Of a stretch of DNA of 64,000 nucleotides, positions 1 to 8,941 are shown piece after piece (position 1 is the stretch's first letter; each line of letters starts with the position of its first letter). The DNA comes from Candidatus Zhuqueibacterota bacterium (lineage in GTDB: Bacteria; Zhuqueibacterota; Zhuqueibacteria; Oceanimicrobiales; Oceanimicrobiaceae). The DNA is taken from assembly GCA_029261995.1 (NCBI GenBank), contig JAJDAF010000061.1, positions 26,219 to 90,218 on the forward strand. Reading direction: 5' to 3'. Under the pieces are notes generated by a model. The model was not told where the DNA came from, did no database searches, and saw only the letters and a program-made list of their open reading frames with translations. The position numbers and the translations under genes were made by a program.

Positions 1-2
1 GC

Positions 3-1799
3 AGGGCGGTTCCCAAATTAATCAAATTCCAGGACAAATATCCCAGTCTCATCGGTCTCTCGATCAACGGTTGGGAACTGGATCGCGAGTTCCTGGCCGA
101 ACTGGAGAAAAGCGTGTGGGATTCGGTGACCACCGTGTTTGTCAAACAACTGCCTGATCCACTCATAGATGACGCAGTTCGGAGGTTGCCGAAACCTTAC
201 TACGAACTGATCGGAGAGTCCCTTGCGCATGCAATTAAATCGCGCCGTGACCAGTTGCCCAAGTTCGTCAGCAGATACTACGACTTGATTACTCGCCAGG
301 CGGAGATCAAGACCACTGAAAAGGACGAGTATGTTGAGTTGGAGCATAAGTCCAATGGGGATCTCTCGGTCCGCATCGGTGTCATGGCTGGTGGTAACGG
401 AGCAATGAAGACCCCGTACTTCACCAGGACCTTCCATCCAAAGGAAACCAAGGAGATCCGTTTCTACCTGCAGGGCGGCGACGACAAGGTAACCGTTTTG
501 GGAGGGAAGGGAAAGATAACGGTTTTGGTCGATGGCGGTGGCGGCGACGACTCGTTCGCTAACAACTCGCAGACAGGAGCTGGCAAGACCCGTTTCTTTG
601 ACTCGCGAGGTAACAATCGCTTCGACAAGGGCAAAGGAGCAAAAGTCAACCAACGTCCTTACACGCGTCCTGTTGGCCCAAAAAATCTTAACACGAAATA
701 CACTCTCGACTGGGGCAAGTTGGGGTTCTCGTTTCCGATTGTTACAGCAAGTCCCGATCTGGGCGCGTACGTGGGGATCATCGGTGGCCGGTCGTACTTT
801 GGGCACCGGAAAGACCCTTTCTCCTCACGTCATGCCGTCAGTCTTGGTTTGGCCAGCAACGGTTTGGAGCCCTTCGTCGCTTATACAGGAAGGTTCCATC
901 ACGTCTGGCCCAACATCGACTGGATACTCCACCTGGAGTTCTCCGGAATCAACGTGATCCGCTTCAATGGGTTGGGCAACGAGACGGAGATTCCTGGTTC
1001 GACTTCGTTTTATGATGTTGATCGAAAACAATTTGTGGTTGCGCCAAGTTTCGAGTTCCAATTCGGAGGCAACCGTGGAGGCAAAGAGGGTGGTGGCAAA
1101 GAGGTGTTGCGCCCGAAACTTACCGCTACTGTTGGACCAGTCCTTAAGTATTCCGACACGCCCATGAGTGACAATGACGACCAATTCATTGGCTCGTTGA
1201 TTCCGACACTGTATGGCACGGAATCGTTTGGTCAGGTGGGCGCACAGGCTGAACTCAAATACGATACCCGCAACAATCCTGGGTACGCAACCAAAGGCCT
1301 TCTGATTAGGGCTGCCGGCGTAGTCTACCTGGAGGTCTGGGATGTTGAATCTACCTTCGGTAGCGTTAATGGCGCTGCTTCGACTTATCTCACCGCCAAT
1401 ATGCCTACAAGTCCGACACTGGCACTGCGCGTGGGAGGAGAGAAGGTCTGGGGTACGTTCCCATTCCATGAGGCCACTTACCTGGGAGGGCCGAGCAATC
1501 TGCGTGGTTTCCGGCAAGACCGGTTTGGCGGAGATGCCTCAGCGTACGGCAATGCTGAATTGCGCTTCAGGGTAGGGAAAATCAAATTTCTGGTACCGGG
1601 AGAATTTGGGCTATTTGGCGCTGCCGACGTTGGTCGCGTCTTCCTCGATGAAGACCCGGATGATGCCGATGAATGGCATAGCGGCTTTGGAGGCGGATTC
1701 TGGCTCTCCTTTCTCCATCGCGTACAGACGATAAGTGTTGGAATAATAAACGGCGATGATCTGACGGGCGTGTATGTTAGCGCAGGATTTGCGTTCTAG
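3..1799 (+). CDS. BamA/TamA-like outer-membrane surface antigen, 5' truncated by window edge
   Basis: The frame is open from the window edge, so the start lies upstream; a GTG at 114 is only an internal codon. The visible part begins with a helical stretch, then a short beta region ('RTFHPKETKEIRFYLQGGDDKV') with Gly/Asp-rich hairpins. About 370 residues of alternating beta strands follow and end in Phe (YVSAGFAF), as expected for a barrel inserted by BAM. Features such as 'KYDTRNNPGYATKG', 'GGPSNLRGFR' and 'GLFGAADVGRVF' match the Omp85/bacterial surface antigen barrel. In related proteins the missing N-terminus often carries a phosphoesterase domain, but nothing of it is visible here. The likely role is an outer-membrane pore or translocation barrel. 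I am confident of the barrel class and not of the cargo. Confidence 0.75.
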   Translation, partial: RAVPKLIKFQDKYPSLIGLSINGWELDREFLAELEKSVWDSVTTVFVKQLPDPLIDDAVRRLPKPYYELIGESLAHAIKSRRDQLPKFVSRYYDLITRQAEIKTTEKDEYVELEHKSNGDLSVRIGVMAGGNGAMKTPYFTRTFHPKETKEIRFYLQGGDDKVTVLGGKGKITVLVDGGGGDDSFANNSQTGAGKTRFFDSRGNNRFDKGKGAKVNQRPYTRPVGPKNLNTKYTLDWGKLGFSFPIVTASPDLGAYVGIIGGRSYFGHRKDPFSSRHAVSLGLASNGLEPFVAYTGRFHHVWPNIDWILHLEFSGINVIRFNGLGNETEIPGSTSFYDVDRKQFVVAPSFEFQFGGNRGGKEGGGKEVLRPKLTATVGPVLKYSDTPMSDNDDQFIGSLIPTLYGTESFGQVGAQAELKYDTRNNPGYATKGLLIRAAGVVYLEVWDVESTFGSVNGAASTYLTANMPTSPTLALRVGGEKVWGTFPFHEATYLGGPSNLRGFRQDRFGGDASAYGNAELRFRVGKIKFLVPGEFGLFGAADVGRVFLDEDPDDADEWHSGFGGGFWLSFLHRVQTISVGIINGDDLTGVYVSAGFAF

Positions 1800-1956
1800 T
1801 GCTTAGCTATGACAGGTTAGGGACATAGAAGTTCAGGAAGAGTCACTGCATGCAACTCACGGGTGAAAGTAAGAACCGATGGTAGTGCAGGATGTATGAC
1901 TGAATTTGTATGGCGCTGATTTCCAATTAATCACTTTGAAAAAAGGAATAGAATAT

Positions 1957-2940
1957 ATGCTTGAAAAAATCACAAGCAACATAATGTTTCGCCTCGTTGT
2001 CTACTATGTGGCGATAATTGGCATTATCTTTGGTCTCTTTAACGTGTTTCCCCAGATACCCTACCATCTTGCGCAGGAACGGTCACACCAAGCAAGAATA
2101 TCAGGCGCCGAATTTGGTGCCGGTACTTCGGCTGTGCTGGGCGAAAGGGTTGAGGGGCTGGAAGGTCTGCTCGATCCCGCAACCTCGATTCCGGTCTTGA
2201 TGGCTCTGCTTTTGTCATTTGCGCTTACATTGCCGGTTGCCTGGGTCTACCGGTGGACCCACAACAAGAAGAAATATGCTCAGACCTTTGCTCACACGCT
2301 TCTTGTCTTACCCATCGCCATCGCAGGCGTCGTTTTTCTGGTTAAAGGCAGCCTTGCCCTGGCGTTCAGCCTGGCCGGTATTGTGGCTGCCGTTCGATTT
2401 AGGACCACACTCAATGAACCAATGGATGGGGTTTTCGTCTTCATTGTGGCGGGAATAGGGCTGGCGGCTGGCGTTCAGCTTCTCAACGTGGCCTTTATTT
2501 CATCCGTGTTTTTCAATGCCATCGCGGTTGCCGTGTGGTACACGGATTTTGGCGCGAGACCGGCGGTAATGATCGGCTGCAACATCAGCACCCCGGATGA
2601 AACGGGCGCCCCGTCTAACGGCGGTGCAATAGCGCCTGTTGTGGCAGCGCCTGTTGCAGAAGCGCATCACGACGGGAAATCCTTTAACGCTCAGCTCCTG
2701 GTTCACACGACAAAACCCGAAAGATCCGAACAAACCACGATTCAAGTTCTCGAGTCCATTGGTAAAAAATGGCATCTCGACCCCACAATCGCGAAAGAAA
2801 ATGGCAACTCCATTCTGGTGTTTGATGTACGCCTCAAGAAATCCGTGGACCGAGCGGCCCTCATCGGGCAGATTGAAAGAGGCGACAAGCATCATATCAC
2901 CAAGGTTGAATTAAAAAAGCACAAAGTTGAAAAGGCATAG
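1957..2940 (+). CDS. DUF4956 family membrane protein
   Basis: About 327 residues with five or six hydrophobic segments: one near residues 10-30, then segments spanning about 90-220 with the characteristic 'FSLAGIVAAVRFRTTL' and 'FVFIVAGIGLAAG' stretches of DUF4956. A soluble C-terminal domain of about 100 residues follows (FNAQLLVHTT...KKSVDRAALIGQIE), resembling a small alpha/beta regulatory fold. I chose ATG 1957 because an AAAGGAA ribosome-binding site lies just upstream; an in-frame start at 1906 lacks one. DUF4956 genes commonly neighbour VTC-type polyphosphate polymerase genes in other bacteria, which fits the polyphosphate operon 6 kb downstream, but no VTC gene is in the window. The biochemical function is unknown. 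Confidence 0.75.
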   Translation: MLEKITSNIMFRLVVYYVAIIGIIFGLFNVFPQIPYHLAQERSHQARISGAEFGAGTSAVLGERVEGLEGLLDPATSIPVLMALLLSFALTLPVAWVYRWTHNKKKYAQTFAHTLLVLPIAIAGVVFLVKGSLALAFSLAGIVAAVRFRTTLNEPMDGVFVFIVAGIGLAAGVQLLNVAFISSVFFNAIAVAVWYTDFGARPAVMIGCNISTPDETGAPSNGGAIAPVVAAPVAEAHHDGKSFNAQLLVHTTKPERSEQTTIQVLESIGKKWHLDPTIAKENGNSILVFDVRLKKSVDRAALIGQIERGDKHHITKVELKKHKVEKA

Positions 2941-2945
2941 CGCCC

Positions 2946-3908
2946 ATGCTAACAAACGGAGACAAACTGCTTTTTGGTTTTCTTACCTTCAGCATCGTTT
3001 TCTACCTGGCGTCCCTGCAATTTGGAGGGGATACGCCAGTCCACCATCATGGAGAATCGATGGCGGATACGGAAACATCAACTGCGCGACATTCACCGGA
3101 TACGACGGAACTGCTACCTGGCAACAGCTCACTCGGAAGCTATGATCTCAAATCCGAGGCCGCGACGCGGTGGAAGCTGCCGAAACGGTTGCAGGAGATA
3201 TCGGGTCTGGCCATGACCGATGACAACCGGCTTCTAGGCCACAACGACGAGCAGGGAGTCGTTTTCGATGTCGACTATCGGGACGGCTCAATCGTGAAGG
3301 CATTCGGCCTCGGCGACCTGAAAAAACCTATTTCAGGCGATTTCGAAGGAATTGCCGTGACTAATGACACCATTTACCTGGTCACAAGTACTGGCCGGAT
3401 CTACGAGTGTCGTGAAGGTGCTGACGGAGAGACGGTCCCTTTCACCGTGCACACAACCGGCGTTGGACGGGAGTATGAAATAGAAGGCTTGGCCTATGAC
3501 CCGGACCAACGGGCGCTTCTGATAATGAGCAAGAACCCTCTGGGCCGGGAACGGAAGGGAAAACTGACAATATACCGTTGGTCGCTTGACACCAGACAGC
3601 TAGTCGAAGGTGGTCACACGGTGATCCCCATCAAGGATTTTGCGCAACACATTAAGGGCAAGAAATTCCAGCCATCCGGAATTGAACGAAACCCGCAATC
3701 AGGTAATTACTTTATCGTGGCAGCCCGTCAGAGCGCCATTGCGGAGATTACGCCGACCGGGCAGGTCGTTGCAGTTGCGCAGTTCCCTGCCAAACGGCAT
3801 CCACAAATGGAGGGCATTACGTTTTCGCCTGACAACAGAATCATCGTTTCTGATGAAGGAGCAGTTAAACACGCAAGACTCACCCTTTACCGAGCTTTTA
3901 GTAATTAA
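2946..3908 (+). CDS. SdiA-regulated/YjiK-like beta-propeller protein, membrane anchored
   Basis: A 320-residue protein with an N-terminal hydrophobic segment (about residues 8-25, FGFLTFSIVFYLASLQF) that acts as a signal or membrane anchor, then a low-complexity linker. The rest is a propeller-like domain with repeated 'I(S/E)GLA(M/Y)' strands: SGLAMTDDNRLLGHNDEQG, FEGIAVTNDTIYLVTSTG, IEGLAYDPDQRALL and MEGITFSPDNRIIVSDEG. This pattern is typical of the SdiA-regulated (YjiK) family and of related phytase-like propellers. The gene starts 5 nt after the DUF4956 stop, so the two are probably co-transcribed. The substrate is unknown; a periplasmic sensor or phosphoester hydrolase are both possible. 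Confidence 0.65.
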   Translation: MLTNGDKLLFGFLTFSIVFYLASLQFGGDTPVHHHGESMADTETSTARHSPDTTELLPGNSSLGSYDLKSEAATRWKLPKRLQEISGLAMTDDNRLLGHNDEQGVVFDVDYRDGSIVKAFGLGDLKKPISGDFEGIAVTNDTIYLVTSTGRIYECREGADGETVPFTVHTTGVGREYEIEGLAYDPDQRALLIMSKNPLGRERKGKLTIYRWSLDTRQLVEGGHTVIPIKDFAQHIKGKKFQPSGIERNPQSGNYFIVAARQSAIAEITPTGQVVAVAQFPAKRHPQMEGITFSPDNRIIVSDEGAVKHARLTLYRAFSN

Positions 3909-4009
3909 CGACAAGGCGGGACAGGTGAAAGCCACTCTAACAGTTAGTGTCTGACCGAAAACTCAGGAATTGGTGTAATGCCAGAAAAACTTGTTAACCA
4001 GGAGATAGA

Positions 4010-4432
4010 ATGGTCAAAGAAAAAAATAACCCTAACCCAATCGTCGGTAAATTCTTGACGGCGGAAGAGCGGGAAACCTGCCGGAGGGTCAGTCAGTTGG
4101 ACGCAGGGATCGCTAGCCGGCGCGCGCATGCCTTGCTTGCTTTGGATGAGGGGCTAACAGGCGCCCAAACGTCAGTTCGTGTTTCGTTGACTCTAGGCCA
4201 GATTCAGTATCTCAAGACCGCGTTTGCTCAGAAGCGCATGATGGTTTTCCCTCGGGAAATATTACTTAAGCAAACGACTTTGGCGAAAGCTAAACCCAAA
4301 ACCCAGAAGGAGAAGAGAATGAAAAGTAAGGCAAAAAAGAAAGACGAGAAGAAGAAGAACAAGAAGAAGGAAAAGAAAAAGAAGGACAAAAAGAAGGACA
4401 AAAAGAAAAAGAAGAACAAGAAGAAGAACTAG
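4010..4432 (+). CDS. Small HTH protein with poly-lysine C-terminal tail (CHAD-associated HTH type)
   Basis: A 140-residue protein in two parts. Residues 20-85 form a helix-turn-helix module (SRRAHALLALDEGLTGAQT, TLGQIQYLKTAFAQK, FPREIL). From memory this closely resembles the HTH that precedes CHAD domains in some polyphosphate-granule proteins; IS630-type transposases have a distantly similar HTH. Instead of CHAD, residues 91-140 are extremely basic, with 27 lysines in the last 40 residues, encoded by AAA/AAG. ATG 4010 follows an AGGAGATAG site. With a polyphosphate kinase operon downstream, a protein bridging DNA and polyphosphate, or a target of lysine polyphosphorylation, is an inference. 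The frame choice through the AAG-rich repeat should be checked, because another frame stays open past the stop. Confidence 0.6.
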   Translation: MVKEKNNPNPIVGKFLTAEERETCRRVSQLDAGIASRRAHALLALDEGLTGAQTSVRVSLTLGQIQYLKTAFAQKRMMVFPREILLKQTTLAKAKPKTQKEKRMKSKAKKKDEKKKNKKKEKKKKDKKKDKKKKKNKKKN

Positions 4433-4612
4433 AACGAGAAAAAAGCAAACCGAGAAAGGCTGAGTTTACGAAAGAACAAAGGGCGGCGGAGGAAAGTTGT
4501 CTCCTTGGAGATGTTTCTTTCTACCTCGCAAGGTCCTCCCTCTCTGGCCGGAAAACGTCTTGGCGAGATAATACAGAAAGGGTAGCCAAATGCATTAACA
4601 CAAGGATCGATC

Positions 4613-7228
4613 ATGTCTGAACCAAAGCGCGACGCCGTTACTATTGTACGTGAAAAGAATGGCCAGCTGGCAGTCACCGGCTTAAAGGAGTTTAAAAACT
4701 CGCGCGGAGAAGAGATTAAGACCAAAGGTTCGGTCAGTCTTTGCAGATGTGGCGCTTCGAAAACGAAACCGTTCTGCGATGGAACCCACGCTGCAATTGG
4801 CTGGACCGACGAGAAATCCCCGGAGCGCCAGCCGGACCAACTGGATGAATATAAGGGCAAATCAATAACCATTCTGGATAACCGAGGTATTTGTTCGCAT
4901 GCTGCTCATTGCACCAATGGTTTGCCGAAAGTCTGGCGCATGGCAATAGAGCCTTGGATCGACCCGGATGGCGAAAGCAAAACAAGAATCATTGAGACCA
5001 TCAAAAAGTGTCCGTCTGGCGCTCTAAGCTATGCTATCGACGGCAAGATCCACACCGAGTACAACAATCAACCTCAAATCCACATTTCCCGCAATGGCCC
5101 CTATCAAGTTAGGGGTGGACTTACTCTTGAAGACACTGAAATGGGCAAGGGTGCGAGTCATGAACATGCTGCTCTCTGCCGATGCGGGCATTCCAGAAAT
5201 AAACCATTTTGTGACGGCTCGCACTGGTACGTCGGTTTCAAGGACAACGAAGACCTGACCATCTCTGCTGCCAACCGCCAAAGCGACAAAGGCGATGAGC
5301 AGTGGACCGAGCTTGCTGATGCAAATGATGTTCAAGGCGGCAAGATAATCACCGCAAATGTCGGCTCCAAACAGCTGGCAGTGACCAAGACTGAAAAAGG
5401 ACTTTATGCGGTCAACGCCCGCTGTCCTCACCAGGGAGGCCCGTTGGGAGATGGCGAGTTTTGCGGCGAGCACATCCGCTGTCCCTGGCATGGATTCAAG
5501 TTTGATCTCAAGACCGGCAAGGGCGTCGGCAATGACGACGTGGTCGAGACCGTCAAGGTCAGGGAAAGCAACGGCAAGATCGAGGCGCTCGCGCCCAAAC
5601 CCAAGCGTTCCAACTGGACCGTAAGCCATGTGATGATGGAAACCCTGGTCGAGTGGGGGATTGACACTGTCTTCGGCATCGTCGGTCACTCCAACCTTGG
5701 TGTTGCCGAGGCAGTTCGAATCCAGGAGGAAAAAGGAAACATTCGATATTTTGGTGTTCGGCATGAGGGAGCAGCGGCTTTTGCCTGTTCCGGTTATGCA
5801 AAAGTCTCAGGGAAGCCCGCCGCATGTCTTGCTATTGCCGGTCCCGGCGCAACCAACCTGCTGACCGGTTTGTGGGACGCCAAAATGGACCGGGCCCCTG
5901 TCCTCGCGCTGACCGGGCAGGTGAATTCACAGGTTTTGGGACCGGGCGCTTTTCAGGAAATCGATCTTGCTTCCGCATTCGCTGCGGTCTCACAGTTTAG
6001 CCAAACCGTCCTCTCTGACAGCGACCACGCTGAACTGGCCTCGCTTGCATGCAAAAGCGCGATCGTCGAGAGGAATGTGTCGAATCTTATTTTCCCCGAC
6101 GAGATTCAGGTCCAGGAAGCCGGCGACGTTGGCCCGGGCCGCCCGGAAGGAAGAATCAGTCAGACAACAATTACGCCTCCTGATCAAGCCATCAATTATT
6201 CTGTCTATCGGATTTCAAGGGCAGAGAAGCCCCTCATCATTGTCGGCTATGGCGCCGGCGACGGAATGAACGAGGTGGTCGCCCTGGCGGAGAAACTCAA
6301 TTGTCCTGTCATTACCACCTTCAAGGGCAAAGGGCTAATCGCCGACAATCATGCTCTTGGCGGTGGCGTATTGGGCGCAAGTGGTACGCCGGTTGCAAGT
6401 ACGCTGATGAATGAGTCGGATCTACTCATTGTGTTTGGCGCGTCCTTTTCCAAACACACCGGTATTGATTCCCATAAAGCCATTATTCAAGTCGATTTCG
6501 ACCGCATGGCGCTCGGGAAGTTTCACGCTGTTGATGATGCGGTTTGGGGTGATATCGGTCTCTCCGCAAAGCTGATAAAGGAGCGCTTGCCGGAACAGAT
6601 TGGTTGCAATGACCAAAGAAAAGAGCTTGCGGAATTGAAGAAATCCTGGCGGAATGAAAAGGCGGAACGGGCAAAGAAGGACGAAGGCAAGGGACTGAAT
6701 TCTGCTGTCATATTTGAGGAGTTATCCAAAGTCGCCCCGGACACCGCAATCCTGAGTGTTGATGTCGGCAACAACACCTACTCTTTTGGCCGGTATTTTG
6801 AGTGCAACGGAACACAAAGCGTTATCCTGTCCGGCTACCTCGGTTCCATTGGATTCGGGTTGCCCGCAGGCATGGGGGCGTGGGCCGCGGTAGGTGACGA
6901 AAGGAAAGTCATTGTCGTCTGTGGCGATGGCGGATTCGGCCAGTATCTGGCGGATTTTACCACGGCTGTGAAATACAACATGGATATTCTTGTTGTCTTA
7001 CTGCACAACAAAGAGCTTGGAAAGATCTCAAAGGAGCAGCGCGACGGAGAATGGGACGTCTGGCAGACTTCCTTGCACAACCCGAACTTCGCGGAGTTTG
7101 CCAAGCTTTGTGGCGGAGGCGGCGCCAGGGTTGAAAAAGCCTCGCAACTTAAGGCAGCGTTTGCAGAGGGCTTGAAGTCCAAAGCGCCATGTATCGTTGA
7201 AATCATGTCGGACGCGCTTTTGACCTAG
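4613..7228 (+). CDS. CDGSH - 4Fe-4S - CDGSH - Rieske - thiamine-diphosphate enzyme fusion
   Basis: An 871-residue multidomain redox protein. Residues 35-65 form a CDGSH [2Fe-2S] site (C44, C46, C55, H59). Residues 85-145 resemble the divergent single 4Fe-4S domain found next to CDGSH modules (C94, C100 and the C133-P-S-G-A-L motif). Residues 183-210 are a second CDGSH site (C189, C191, C200, H204). Residues 230-335 are a Rieske [2Fe-2S] domain (C271-P-H273 and C290-PW-H293). From about 343 to the end is a full-length ThDP enzyme of the acetolactate synthase/pyruvate oxidase superfamily, with catalytic Glu385 in 'RHEGAAAF' and the cofactor motif 'GDGGFGQ...HNKELG'. It lies 42 nt before malic enzyme, which produces pyruvate, so a pyruvate- or 2-oxoacid-oxidising enzyme with built-in electron carriers is plausible. 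The substrate is inferred. Confidence 0.85.
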   Translation: MSEPKRDAVTIVREKNGQLAVTGLKEFKNSRGEEIKTKGSVSLCRCGASKTKPFCDGTHAAIGWTDEKSPERQPDQLDEYKGKSITILDNRGICSHAAHCTNGLPKVWRMAIEPWIDPDGESKTRIIETIKKCPSGALSYAIDGKIHTEYNNQPQIHISRNGPYQVRGGLTLEDTEMGKGASHEHAALCRCGHSRNKPFCDGSHWYVGFKDNEDLTISAANRQSDKGDEQWTELADANDVQGGKIITANVGSKQLAVTKTEKGLYAVNARCPHQGGPLGDGEFCGEHIRCPWHGFKFDLKTGKGVGNDDVVETVKVRESNGKIEALAPKPKRSNWTVSHVMMETLVEWGIDTVFGIVGHSNLGVAEAVRIQEEKGNIRYFGVRHEGAAAFACSGYAKVSGKPAACLAIAGPGATNLLTGLWDAKMDRAPVLALTGQVNSQVLGPGAFQEIDLASAFAAVSQFSQTVLSDSDHAELASLACKSAIVERNVSNLIFPDEIQVQEAGDVGPGRPEGRISQTTITPPDQAINYSVYRISRAEKPLIIVGYGAGDGMNEVVALAEKLNCPVITTFKGKGLIADNHALGGGVLGASGTPVASTLMNESDLLIVFGASFSKHTGIDSHKAIIQVDFDRMALGKFHAVDDAVWGDIGLSAKLIKERLPEQIGCNDQRKELAELKKSWRNEKAERAKKDEGKGLNSAVIFEELSKVAPDTAILSVDVGNNTYSFGRYFECNGTQSVILSGYLGSIGFGLPAGMGAWAAVGDERKVIVVCGDGGFGQYLADFTTAVKYNMDILVVLLHNKELGKISKEQRDGEWDVWQTSLHNPNFAEFAKLCGGGGARVEKASQLKAAFAEGLKSKAPCIVEIMSDALLT

Positions 7229-7270
7229 AGGAACTGAGCCCGTCCGGATAGCTAATCCAAAGGAAAGAAG

Positions 7271-8887
7271 ATGAGCCGGAAACACCCTGAAGGTTTGGAA
7301 TTGCTGGCAAGTGCCATGTTCAACAAAGCCACGGCATTCACGCCGGCCGAGCGCGAAATGTACAAGTTGCGAGGGCTGCTGCCGGCTGCGGTCTGCGACC
7401 AGGCAGCGCAGGCAGCCCGAGCGCTAGAGAATATCCGGCGTAAGGCCTACGACATCGAGCGCTACATTTATTTGCAGGGTCTGCAGGGCCGAAATGAGCG
7501 CTTGTTTTACCGCCTGCTGATCGACCATATCGAAGAGTTGATGCCGATCATTTATACCCCGACCGTCGGACAGGCCTGTCAGGAGTTTGCCCACATTTTT
7601 CGACAACCGCGCGGCTTCTATATCACGCCACGTGATCGTGGGCACATCCGCAAGATGCTTGACAACTGGCCTGAAAAAGACGTCAGAATGATTGTGATCA
7701 CCGATGGCCAACGTATTCTGGGCTTGGGAGATCTCGGCGCAAATGGCATGGGAATACCGATTGGCAAACTTGCGCTCTATTCGGCGGGCGCCGGCATCCA
7801 TCCGCATCAATGTTTACCGGTGATGCTGGATGTGGGAACCAATAACGACGAACTGCGAAACGATCGCCTCTATCTGGGAATTAACGAGCCACGCTTGACG
7901 GGCGATGCCTACTTTGAACTGGTGGACGAGTTTGTCCAGGCCGTGCAGGATGCGTTTCCGCAGGCGCTTATCCAGTTCGAAGATTTCCAAACCCCGAATG
8001 CCTTTGCCCTCCTGAATCGCTACCGGGACTCCGTGCTGTGTTTTAACGATGATATCCAGGGGACGGCTGCCGTGGCGCTGGCCGGCGTCTACGCATCAAC
8101 TCGAATTTCAGGAAATGATTTCAAAGACCTGCGCATCATGTTTCTTGGCGCCGGCTCAGCGGCCACAGGAATTGCGGATCTTATAAAGGCTGCTTTTTGC
8201 GAAACCGGCTTTAGTGAAGAACAGGCGGCCCGCAGGTTGTGGTTCGCGAACCGCTCCGGTCTGGTAGTCAAGAGCCGAGAGAACATCAGGCCGCACAACT
8301 TGCCTTACGCCCACGACCATCCACAACTTCATTTCATTGACGCAATTAAGTCGATCCGACCGCACGTGCTGATTGGCGCTACAGGCTCGCCTGGGACCTT
8401 TACGCAAGAAATTGTGGAACTGATGGCCGAGATCAATCATCGACCGGTGATTTTCGCATTGTCAAATCCCACATCCCGGGCTGAATGTACTGCGCAACAA
8501 ACTTATGAATGGAGCGGTGGTCAAGCCATTTTCGCCAGCGGCAGTCCGTTTTCAGCGGTTACCTTTCAGGGTAAAACCTATCGCCCCGGACAGGGCAACA
8601 ATGCTTATGTGTTCCCTGGCATTGGTTTGGGCGCCATCGCCTGCAACGCCAGAAAGGTCAGTGATGCAATGTTCTTGGCCGCGGCCGGCACCCTCTCTGA
8701 AATGGTCTCGGAAGCAGACCTAGCCGAGGGGGCGATCTACCCGCCACTTGCTGATATCCGTAATGTTTCACTGGCCATAGCAGTCGCCGTAGCGGAAAAA
8801 GCCTATCAACAAGATCTTGCCACGGAACCCCGGCCGTCAGATTTACACAAGTGGATTTCAAACACCATGTACGACCCAACCTATTAA
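7271..8887 (+). CDS. maeA: NAD-dependent malic enzyme
   Basis: A 538-residue full-length malic enzyme (malate + NAD(P)+ to pyruvate + CO2). Visible family signatures include 'IYTPTVGQACQEFAHIFRQPRG', 'VITDGQRILGLGDLGANGMGIPIGKLALY', 'QFEDFQTPNAF' with the metal-binding acidic residues, 'CFNDDIQGTAAVALAG', and the nucleotide-binding 'FLGAGSAATGIADLI'. Length and motif order match the large SfcA/MaeA type rather than the phosphotransacetylase-fused MaeB type. The ATG follows an AAAGGAAAG site. The ThDP redox fusion directly upstream suggests a malate-pyruvate-acetyl unit route. NAD rather than NADP preference is inferred from the family. Confidence 0.93.
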   Translation: MSRKHPEGLELLASAMFNKATAFTPAEREMYKLRGLLPAAVCDQAAQAARALENIRRKAYDIERYIYLQGLQGRNERLFYRLLIDHIEELMPIIYTPTVGQACQEFAHIFRQPRGFYITPRDRGHIRKMLDNWPEKDVRMIVITDGQRILGLGDLGANGMGIPIGKLALYSAGAGIHPHQCLPVMLDVGTNNDELRNDRLYLGINEPRLTGDAYFELVDEFVQAVQDAFPQALIQFEDFQTPNAFALLNRYRDSVLCFNDDIQGTAAVALAGVYASTRISGNDFKDLRIMFLGAGSAATGIADLIKAAFCETGFSEEQAARRLWFANRSGLVVKSRENIRPHNLPYAHDHPQLHFIDAIKSIRPHVLIGATGSPGTFTQEIVELMAEINHRPVIFALSNPTSRAECTAQQTYEWSGGQAIFASGSPFSAVTFQGKTYRPGQGNNAYVFPGIGLGAIACNARKVSDAMFLAAAGTLSEMVSEADLAEGAIYPPLADIRNVSLAIAVAVAEKAYQQDLATEPRPSDLHKWISNTMYDPTY

Positions 8888-8941
8888 GAAGTGATACTCC
8901 AGCCTCAGCATGATCAGGCCTGACCGCGAAAATGGCAAGCC

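Noticed and set aside
4010..4432. IS630-type transposase remnant
   Set aside because: The HTH is distantly similar, but there is no DDE domain, terminal repeat or TA duplication, and the HTH resembles more closely the CHAD-associated form.
4320..4432. CRISPR or regulated tandem repeat in the AAG-rich tract
   Set aside because: It is a simple purine repeat encoding lysines, without the repeat-spacer structure of CRISPR.
5024..5764. 246-codon minus-strand open frame opposite the redox fusion
   Set aside because: The plus strand encodes intact CDGSH, Rieske and ThDP motifs; the antisense frame has no motif and no ribosome-binding site of note.
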